From the NCBI GenBank assembly GCA_016282055.1, contig JAEEJT010000120.1, positions 1 through 11,673 of the forward strand: 11,673 bases of DNA, read 5' to 3'. Under the pieces are notes generated by a model, which was not told the DNA's origin, made no database searches, and saw only the letters and a list, made by a program, of their open reading frames with translations. Position 1 is the stretch's first letter. The number at the start of each line of letters is the position of its first letter. Origin of the DNA: Bacilli bacterium (GTDB lineage Bacteria > Bacillota_I > Bacilli_A > ML615J-28 > CAG-698). Positions 1-5,106 of the stretch are shown piece by piece. The translations under genes and the position numbers were made by a program.

Positions 1-77
1 ACTTTTCCTTTTAATTCACTTAAAGGAAATAATTCATTATTTCTTTTCATTACAGATAATTCATATAAATTATTCAT
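1..77 (-). CDS. Probable glutathione peroxidase, N-terminal fragment (gene runs off the left edge)
   Basis: Only 25 complete codons are inside the window. Reading leftward from the ATG at 77, the peptide begins MNNLYELSVMKRNNELFPLS and ends in ELKGK, with a following GT that begins a Val codon. Thiol peroxidases of the glutathione peroxidase family typically start this way: a short lead, (I/L)Y-(D/E)-(F/L) at residues 3-6, a polar turn, then L-S-x-(Y/L)-K-G-K-V just before the buried strand that leads to the catalytic Cys. That Cys lies outside the window. The start is secure: AGGAGGA (complement of 84-90) sits 6 nt upstream of the ATG. If the call is right, the enzyme reduces hydroperoxides in the cytoplasm, probably with thioredoxin rather than glutathione as donor, as is usual for such bacterial enzymes. 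It is transcribed divergently from the purine operon, from a strong promoter embedded in a palindrome. Another thioredoxin-fold peroxidase is the main alternative. Confidence 0.6.
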   Translation of the reverse strand, partial: MNNLYELSVMKRNNELFPLSELKGK

Positions 78-104
78 AATTAATCCTCCTTTTTTGTTTT
101 TTAC

Positions 105-128
105 AATTATATTGTACACAATATAATT
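105..128. promoter_or_regulatory. Perfect 24-bp palindrome, candidate operator on the peroxidase promoter
   Basis: The left arm AATTATATTGT (105-115) and right arm ACAATATAATT (118-128) are perfect reverse complements around a 2-nt centre (AC). The element covers the -10 and part of the spacer of the peroxidase promoter, the classical place for a repressor operator. The size and the ATTGTnnACAAT core suit a dimeric winged-helix regulator; MarR/OhrR-type sites have a similar A/T-rich TTGTA-type core, and peroxidase genes are common targets of such redox-sensing repressors. The palindrome is directly visible; the regulator family is inference and no regulator gene is in the window. Confidence 0.6.
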
Positions 129-139
129 TTATTTGTCAA
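111..139 (-). promoter_or_regulatory. Sigma-A-type promoter of the peroxidase gene
   Basis: On the minus strand, a perfect -35 TTGACA (complement of 134-139) is followed after exactly 17 nt by TACAAT (complement of 111-116), one mismatch from the consensus -10. This is the best promoter match in the window. Transcription would start near position 104, giving a leader of about 27 nt before the ATG at 77. The -10 and much of the spacer lie inside the perfect palindrome at 105-128, so a protein bound there would block polymerase. Confidence 0.8.
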
Positions 140-235
140 GTATTTTTATTATTTTTGGATAAAAGAAGTAGAATTAGTTATTTTTTTAATAAATTAATGA
201 TTATTTTTATGTAAAACGTTATTATTAATTTGCTC

Positions 236-264
236 TTAATTTTCTAAATGATTTATGGTATAAT
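236..264 (+). promoter_or_regulatory. Extended -10 promoter of the purB-purA-guaA operon
   Basis: TATAAT at 259-264 is preceded by TGG (256-258), the extended -10 TGn motif. With a 17-nt spacer the -35 region would be TTAATT at 236-241, a poor match, so the extended -10 probably carries recognition. The 15-mer at 251-265 (ATTTATGGTATAATA) recurs exactly at 9663-9677 before the metalloprotease gene. Transcription would start near 271, leaving a leader of about 50 nt, clearly longer than the 10-16 nt leaders predicted for the other plus-strand genes here. Confidence 0.7.
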
Positions 265-277
265 ATATATGTTTGTG

Positions 278-297
278 AATTATTGTTTACAATAATT
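278..297 (+). promoter_or_regulatory. Perfect 20-bp palindrome in the purB leader, candidate operator or leader hairpin
   Basis: Left arm AATTATTGT (278-286) and right arm ACAATAATT (289-297) are perfect reverse complements around TT. It begins about 14 bp after the -10, within the initially transcribed region. Its core ATTGTnnACAAT is the same as that of the palindrome at 105-128, and both arms start AATTAT. As DNA it could be a roadblock operator. As RNA it would be a weak A-U hairpin with a 2-nt centre, sterically poor, so the operator reading is preferred. No purine riboswitch is visible in this short leader. Confidence 0.5.
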
Positions 298-321
298 AAA
301 TTTACATGATTGGAGATTTAC

Positions 322-1752
322 ATGAAAGAATTTTATGATAATCCATTATGCGAAAGATATTCAAGTGATGAGATGAAAAGAATCTTTTCTCCAGATGAAA
401 AATATTCAACATGGAGAAAATTATGGGTTGCTTTAGCTAAAGCAGAGAAAGCTTTAGGTCTTGACATTACAGATGAACAAATATCTGAAATGGAAGAACA
501 CATTTACGACATTGATTATGAAAAAGAAATGGAATATGAGAGATTATTACGTCATGATGTAATGGCTCATTTGAAAACATATTGTGATTCTTGTGAAAAA
601 GCAAAACCTATTATTCATTTAGGAGCAACATCTTGTTATGTTGGTGATAATACTGATATTATTGTAATGAAAAAAGGATTAATTAGAGTCAAAAAATTAT
701 TAGTTACTTTAATTGATAATCTTAAAGATTTTGCATTAAAGAATAAAGATGTTACAACTCTTGCTTATACTCATTTTCAAGCTGCTCAACCAACAACACT
801 TGGTAAGAGAGCAACATTATGGATTCAAGATTTAGTAAATGATTTAGATAATCTTAATTTCCAATTAGATAGATTAAGACTATTAGGATGTAAAGGTACA
901 ACTGGAACTAGTGCAAGTTTCTTAACACTTTTTAAAGGTGATAAGAATAAAATAAAAGAACTTGAAAAACTTATTGCTAAAGAAATGGGATTTGAGAGTT
1001 GTTATGATGTTTCTGGTCAAACATATAGTCGTAAGGTTGATTATTATGTTATTTCTGTTTTATCAGGAATTGCTCAAAGTGCATCTAAATTCTCATCAGA
1101 TATTAGATTACTTTCTCATTTGAAGGAGTTTGATGAACCATTTGAAGATAAACAAGTAGGATCATCTGCTATGGCTTATAAGAGAAATCCTATGAGAAGT
1201 GAGAGAATTGCTTCATTAAGTAGATATGTTATTGTAAATTCACTTAATCCTGCAATTACTGCATCTAGTCAATGGCTAGAAAGAACTTTAGATGATTCAG
1301 CTAATAGAAGAATTTCTATTCCTGAAGCATTTCTTGCAATAGATGGAATTCTTTCACTATATACAAATGTTATTAGTAATGGTACAGTTTATCCTAATGT
1401 AATGAAAAAACATTTAAATGAAGAATTACCATTTATGGCAACAGAAAATATATTAATGTATTGTGTTGAAAAAGGTGGAGATAGACAAGTTCTTCATGAA
1501 CATATAAGAGAAATATCTGTTGCTACTGCAAAACAAATTAAATTACATGGTGGCGACAATGATTGTTTAGATAAGATTGTTAATGATAAAGCATTTAACT
1601 TAACTAAAGAAGAATTAGAGAATGTATTAAATTCTAATTCATTTATTGGTGCTAGTGATATTCAAACTACAGATTATATTAGTAATGTTATAGAACCATT
1701 ACTAAGAGAAAATAAAGAGTTTATTATTATACCAGAAAAGATTAAGGTGTAG
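322..1752 (+). CDS. purB: Adenylosuccinate lyase
   Basis: Cytoplasmic lyase of the fumarase/aspartase superfamily. It splits adenylosuccinate to AMP plus fumarate, and SAICAR to AICAR in de novo synthesis. The 476-residue length fits the longer ADSL subfamily (clostridial and animal type) rather than the roughly 430-residue B. subtilis type. Visible landmarks: TSCYVGDN at 103-110; THFQAAQPTT at 150-159, which carries the catalytic His151; the Gly/Thr-rich KGTTGTSASF at 191-200; and the superfamily signature GSSAMAYKRNP at 280-290, whose serine loop closes over the active site, followed by an Arg/Glu-rich helix. The ATG at 322 is chosen because GGAG (312-315) lies 6 nt upstream. An in-frame TTG at 310 would add four residues but would overlap that ribosome site. 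purB is first in the operon; purA follows 15 nt later, and the purA Shine-Dalgarno overlaps the purB TAG stop. No truncation or missing key residue is seen. Confidence 0.97.
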   Translation: MKEFYDNPLCERYSSDEMKRIFSPDEKYSTWRKLWVALAKAEKALGLDITDEQISEMEEHIYDIDYEKEMEYERLLRHDVMAHLKTYCDSCEKAKPIIHLGATSCYVGDNTDIIVMKKGLIRVKKLLVTLIDNLKDFALKNKDVTTLAYTHFQAAQPTTLGKRATLWIQDLVNDLDNLNFQLDRLRLLGCKGTTGTSASFLTLFKGDKNKIKELEKLIAKEMGFESCYDVSGQTYSRKVDYYVISVLSGIAQSASKFSSDIRLLSHLKEFDEPFEDKQVGSSAMAYKRNPMRSERIASLSRYVIVNSLNPAITASSQWLERTLDDSANRRISIPEAFLAIDGILSLYTNVISNGTVYPNVMKKHLNEELPFMATENILMYCVEKGGDRQVLHEHIREISVATAKQIKLHGGDNDCLDKIVNDKAFNLTKEELENVLNSNSFIGASDIQTTDYISNVIEPLLRENKEFIIIPEKIKV

Positions 1753-1767
1753 GAGGTACTTATTATT

Positions 1768-3039
1768 ATGTTAACATCAATTGTTGGTATTAATTGGGGA
1801 GATGAAGGTAAAGGTAGAATGGTTGACCTTCTTTCTAGGGATTATGATATTGTATGTCGTTATCAAGGTGGAAATAACGCTGGTCATACAATTATCGAAG
1901 ATGGAAAGAAATATGTTTTAAACTTATTACCTTCAGGAATTTTAAGAAAGAATACTGTTAATGTTTTAGGTAATGGTATGGTTATTGATTTAAAACATTT
2001 ATATAATGAAGTTAATAACTTAAGAGCTAAAGGTATTGAAATTACTCCTAAAAACTTAAAGATTAGTGATAGAGCTACTATTTGTATGCCATATCATGTT
2101 TTACTTGATTGTCTTGAAGAAGATAGATTAGCTGGTAAGAAATTTGGATCAACAAGAAGAGGTATCTCTCCTGTTTATGCTGATAAATATATGAAGAAAA
2201 CTCTTCGTATGGGTGATTTATTAGAATTAGAAAAATTAACTGAAAAGATTAGTGATATCGTTGAATGGAAGAATTTAATGGTTAATGGTGGTTATAAAGC
2301 TGATAAAGTTAAACCTGAAGAAATCATTAATTGGTTAAAAGAATTTGGATTACCATTTAAAGATTATATTGTTAATATGACTGATTATTTAGATAATGAA
2401 ATGAAGAATAACAAATCAATTATGTTTGAAGCTCAACTTGGTGCATTAAGAGATATTGATTTTGGTATTTATCCATTTACAAGTGCATCAAATACAATTG
2501 CTTCATATGCTCCAATTGGTGCTGGTGTACCATTTGCTAAACTTGATAAAGTTGTTGGTGTTATGAAAGCTTATTCTACATGTGTTGGTGAAGGACCATT
2601 TACATGTGAAATGTTTGGTGATGAAGCTAATGCTTTAAGAGAAGCTGGTGGAGAATATGGTGCTGCAACTGGTAGACCAAGAAGAGTTGGTGGATTTGAT
2701 GTTGTTGCTTCTAAATATGGATGCAAGATTCAAGGTGCCGATACAATTGCTTTAACTAAGATGGATGTTTTATCTTATTTAAAGAAGATTCCAGTTTGTA
2801 CTCATTATGAAATTGATGGTAAGATCTGTGATGTATTCCCATCTGGACTTGCTTTAGATAAAGCAAAACCTGTTTATGAATACGTTGATGGTTGGAATTG
2901 TGATATTACAAAATGTAGAAAACTTGAAGATTTACCAAAAGCAGCTATTGATTATATTAGATTCATTGAAAAAGCTTGTGAATGTAAAGTTGAATATGTT
3001 TCAGTTGGTGCTGATAGGGAAGAGTATATTAAATTATGA
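1768..3039 (+). CDS. purA: Adenylosuccinate synthetase
   Basis: GTP-dependent ligase that joins IMP and aspartate to give adenylosuccinate, the substrate of the PurB encoded just upstream, so the pair makes AMP from IMP. The 423-residue length is normal. Visible motifs: the N-terminal P-loop-like GINWGDEGKGR at 7-17 with catalytic Asp12; GGNNAGHT at 34-41 with catalytic His40; GSTRRGISP at 127-135, the IMP-binding loop, usually GTT(K/R)xGIGP, so Ser replaces the first Thr and the second Gly here; TGRPRR at 301-306, which binds aspartate; and TKMDVL at 330-335, the guanine-recognition motif. The start has AGGAGGT at 1751-1757, 10 nt away. The gene ends in TGA immediately followed in frame by TAA. 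The TGA overlaps the guaA ATG in an ATGA arrangement, implying translational coupling. Two of the only three AGG Arg codons in the complete genes are here, one of them at 3016-3018 in the guaA ribosome-site region. Confidence 0.97.
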   Translation: MLTSIVGINWGDEGKGRMVDLLSRDYDIVCRYQGGNNAGHTIIEDGKKYVLNLLPSGILRKNTVNVLGNGMVIDLKHLYNEVNNLRAKGIEITPKNLKISDRATICMPYHVLLDCLEEDRLAGKKFGSTRRGISPVYADKYMKKTLRMGDLLELEKLTEKISDIVEWKNLMVNGGYKADKVKPEEIINWLKEFGLPFKDYIVNMTDYLDNEMKNNKSIMFEAQLGALRDIDFGIYPFTSASNTIASYAPIGAGVPFAKLDKVVGVMKAYSTCVGEGPFTCEMFGDEANALREAGGEYGAATGRPRRVGGFDVVASKYGCKIQGADTIALTKMDVLSYLKKIPVCTHYEIDGKICDVFPSGLALDKAKPVYEYVDGWNCDITKCRKLEDLPKAAIDYIRFIEKACECKVEYVSVGADREEYIKL

Positions 3040-4571
3040 TAAATAATCATCAAGTTGTTTTAGTTATTGACTTTGGTGGTCAATATAACCAATTAATTGT
3101 TAGACGTGTTAGAAATTTAGGAGTATATGCTGAACTTGTTCCAGCTACAATTTCTATTGAAAGAATTAAAAGTTATGATCCAATTGGTATTATTTTTACT
3201 GGTGGACCAAGTAGTGTATTTGGTGAAGATTCACCAAAAGTTAATAAAGAGATCTTTGACTTAAATATTCCAATTTTTGGTATTTGCTATGGTATGCAAT
3301 TAACTAGTTATTTATTAGGTGGTAAAGTAATTCATGCAAATATTAGAGAATATGGTAAACAACAAATTAACTATGAAAAGAGTGTTATTTTTGATAATGT
3401 TCCTAATGGTGTTTGTTGGATGAGTCATACTGACCAAGTAAGTGAATTACCTGAAGGATTTAAAGTTATTGCATCTACATTAAACTGCAAGATTGCAGCT
3501 TATGAAAATAGTCAAAAGAATATCTATTGTGTTCAATTCCATCCAGAAGTTGTTCATACTGAAAATGGAAATTTAATCTTAAAGAATTTCTTATATAAAG
3601 TATGTGGTGCTTTAGGTGATTGGCAAATGGGTGATTATGCTAAAGAACAAATCGAAAAGATTAGAGAAAAAGTTGGTAATGGTAAAGTTTTATGTGCTAT
3701 GAGTGGTGGAGTTGATAGTGCTGTTGCTGCTACTATTTTACATAAAGCTGTTGGAAACCAATTAACTTGTGTTTTTGTTGATCATGGAATGTTAAGAAAA
3801 GATGAAGCAAAACAAGTTATGGAAACATTCAAAGAAAAAATGGGAATGAATCTAATCAAAGTAGATGCTTCTAAATATTTCTTAAAAGCTTTACAAGGTG
3901 TTAAAGAACCTGAACAAAAACGTAAAATCATTGGTAAATCATTTATTGATGTATTTGATGTTGAAGCTAAAAAGATTGGTAAAGTAGATTTCTTAGTTCA
4001 AGGTACAATTTATCCTGATGTTATTGAAAGTGGATTAGGTAAAAGTGCTGTTATTAAATCACATCATAATGTTGGTGGTCTTCCAGATGTTGTTGATTTC
4101 AAAGAAATTATTGAACCTTTAAGAAGTTTATTTAAAGATGAAGTTAGAGAATTAGGATTACAATTAGGCTTACCTGAGTTTATTGTTATGAGACAACCAT
4201 TCCCAGGTCCTGGTCTTGCTGTAAGAATAATTGGAAATATTACACCTAAAAAGATTCAAATCTGTCAAGATGCTGATGCTATTTTCCGTGAAGAGATTGC
4301 TAATGCTAAACTTGATAGAGAAATATGGCAATATTTTGCTGTACTTACAGGAATGAGAAGTGTAGGTGTTATGGGTGATGAGAGAACATATGATTACACT
4401 ATAGCTTTACGTGCTGTAACCAGTATTGATGGAATGACTGCTGACTGGGCTGATATTCCTCATGATGTACTAGTTAAGATTTCATCAAGAATTGTAAATG
4501 AAGTTAAACATGTTAATAGAGTAGTGTATGATATTACATCTAAACCACCTGCAACTATTGAATGGGAATAA
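3036..4571 (+). CDS. guaA: GMP synthase (glutamine-hydrolysing)
   Basis: Converts XMP to GMP using ATP and glutamine-derived ammonia. Complete 511-residue two-domain protein. The N-terminal class I glutamine amidotransferase (about 1-190) shows GGPSS at 56-60, GICYGMQ at 82-88 with nucleophile Cys84, and HPE at 169-171 completing the triad. The ATP-pyrophosphatase domain carries the PP-loop SGGVDS at 223-228. The C-terminal dimerisation/XMP-binding part has RQPFPGPGL at 386-394 and ends in the family-typical KPPATIEWE. The ATG overlaps the purA stop by 4 nt. The nearest purine-rich stretch, AGGGAAGAG at 3016-3024, is rather far from the start (11 nt from its end), so initiation probably depends on ribosomes finishing purA. 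guaB is not in the window, so XMP must come from an unlinked IMP dehydrogenase or from xanthine salvage. It is the last gene of the purine operon, followed directly by a terminator. Confidence 0.97.
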   Translation: MINNHQVVLVIDFGGQYNQLIVRRVRNLGVYAELVPATISIERIKSYDPIGIIFTGGPSSVFGEDSPKVNKEIFDLNIPIFGICYGMQLTSYLLGGKVIHANIREYGKQQINYEKSVIFDNVPNGVCWMSHTDQVSELPEGFKVIASTLNCKIAAYENSQKNIYCVQFHPEVVHTENGNLILKNFLYKVCGALGDWQMGDYAKEQIEKIREKVGNGKVLCAMSGGVDSAVAATILHKAVGNQLTCVFVDHGMLRKDEAKQVMETFKEKMGMNLIKVDASKYFLKALQGVKEPEQKRKIIGKSFIDVFDVEAKKIGKVDFLVQGTIYPDVIESGLGKSAVIKSHHNVGGLPDVVDFKEIIEPLRSLFKDEVRELGLQLGLPEFIVMRQPFPGPGLAVRIIGNITPKKIQICQDADAIFREEIANAKLDREIWQYFAVLTGMRSVGVMGDERTYDYTIALRAVTSIDGMTADWADIPHDVLVKISSRIVNEVKHVNRVVYDITSKPPATIEWE

Positions 4572-4599
4572 GAGATTGATTTTTCAATCTCTTTTTTTA
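4570..4599 (+). terminator. Intrinsic terminator of the purB-purA-guaA operon
   Basis: Stem AGAGATTGA (4571-4579) pairs perfectly with TCAATCTCT (4584-4592) around a TTTT loop and runs into a T tract to 4598; A4570 and T4593 add one more pair. The stem starts inside the guaA TAA stop (4569-4571). Confidence 0.9.
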
Positions 4600-4612
4600 T
4601 TAATTCAAATAT

Positions 4613-4641
4613 TTGCATTTATGATGTATTCATTATATAAT
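4613..4641 (+). promoter_or_regulatory. Promoter of the small membrane protein gene
   Basis: A consensus TATAAT at 4636-4641 lies 17 nt after TTGCAT (4613-4618), which matches the first three bases of the -35. Transcription would start near 4648, only about 16 nt before the ATG at 4664. The position between the guaA terminator and the gene supports an independent unit. Confidence 0.6.
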
Positions 4642-4663
4642 AATAGTATATAGAGGTGATTTT

Positions 4664-4987
4664 ATGAAAAAAGGTTTAGGAAGTTCAATTGTCACAACAA
4701 TTTTTTTACTAACTGAATTATTTTTATTTTTTGCATTCATTTTTCCAGCAAAGATTGATAATGATGGGAATCCTGTTGGTGTAGTGTTTAGTGCATTCTT
4801 TTTAATTCTATTTATTATATGTGCTGTTATTTATAATACTATTTGTTCTATTGTAAATATTGTATTTACAATTTTGAATATCAGCCATGGTGGCCCAGTT
4901 ATTAAAGTATATAATATTATTACAACATTATTATTTTTTGCAGTTATGTTCCTTTCTATTTGGAAATTATTCTCGTTATTATCATAA
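4664..4987 (+). CDS. Small integral membrane protein, function unknown
   Basis: I do not recognise this 107-residue protein. It is almost entirely hydrophobic and should form three membrane helices, at about 9-28, 38-60 (hydrophobicity continues to about 72) and 82-104. These are separated by a short polar loop, AKIDNDGNP at 29-37, and by SHGGP at 74-78. A Lys-Lys at residues 2-3 suggests the N-terminus stays in the cytoplasm. There is no signal-peptidase site, catalytic motif or metal-binding cluster. The start is supported by AGAGGTGAT ending 3 nt before the ATG. It is a single-gene unit with its own promoter and a strong terminator, so its position between the purine and adhE operons says little about its role. 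Its size and layout resemble the many uncharacterised small membrane proteins of low-GC gut bacteria. A toxin or transporter subunit cannot be excluded, but nothing visible supports either. Confidence 0.75.
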   Translation: MKKGLGSSIVTTIFLLTELFLFFAFIFPAKIDNDGNPVGVVFSAFFLILFIICAVIYNTICSIVNIVFTILNISHGGPVIKVYNIITTLLFFAVMFLSIWKLFSLLS

Positions 4988-4997
4988 TTTATTAAAT

Positions 4998-5031
4998 AGC
5001 ATTAATAAGAATATCTTATTAATGCTTTTTT
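4998..5031 (+). terminator. Strong intrinsic terminator after the small membrane protein gene
   Basis: A perfect 13-bp stem, AGCATTAATAAGA (4998-5010) with TCTTATTAATGCT (5014-5026), has a 3-nt loop ATA and six Ts (5026-5031). It begins 10 nt after the stop. A second small hairpin, GCTTTT (5024-5029) with AAAAGC (5033-5038), overlaps its right foot and is followed by another T-rich run, so it could act as a back-up terminator. Confidence 0.9.
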
Positions 5032-5081
5032 CAAAAGCGTTTTTATTTTTTGTGAATATTTATTTTATACTCTTTTTGATG

Positions 5082-5087
5082 TATAAT
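5082..5087 (+). promoter_or_regulatory. -10 element of the adhE operon promoter
   Basis: TATAAT at 5082-5087 is a consensus -10. The matching -35 position (5059-5064, TTTATT) is weak. Transcription would start near 5094, giving a leader of only about 13 nt that begins almost at the ribosome site. A lone TTGTGAA at 5050-5056 resembles one arm of a Rex (NADH-sensing repressor) site, but the second arm is absent. Confidence 0.55.
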
Positions 5088-5106
5088 ATATAAGAAGGTG
5101 AATGTT

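Noticed and set aside
273..292. TTGTGAA and TTTACAA in the purB leader as a Rex site
   Set aside because: The arms resemble Rex arms with one mismatch, but they are 6 nt apart rather than 4. The perfect palindrome at 278-297 explains the symmetry better.
310..321. TTG at 310 as the purB start
   Set aside because: It would overlap the ribosome site GGAG (312-315), which is correctly placed for the ATG at 322; the extra residues match nothing conserved.
88..321. Purine riboswitch or other structured RNA in the peroxidase-purB gap
   Set aside because: The predicted purB transcript has only about 50 nt before the ATG, and I see no paired-stem layout or conserved junction bases of a purine riboswitch; the gap holds only the two promoters and two palindromes.
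5050..5056. TTGTGAA before adhE as a Rex (NADH-responsive repressor) operator
   Set aside because: adhE is a classic Rex target, but the site needs a second inverted arm (TTCACAA) 4 nt later and the sequence there is TATTTTA. Only a half-site is present, not enough in AT-rich DNA.
4887..5093. A 68-codon plus-strand frame overlapping the membrane protein gene
   Set aside because: It lies out of frame over the end of that gene and across its terminator, has no ribosome site, and its composition is just AT-rich readthrough.
5098..5106. GTG at 5098 as the adhE start
   Set aside because: The GTG is the end of the Shine-Dalgarno AAGGTG that serves the ATG at 5107.
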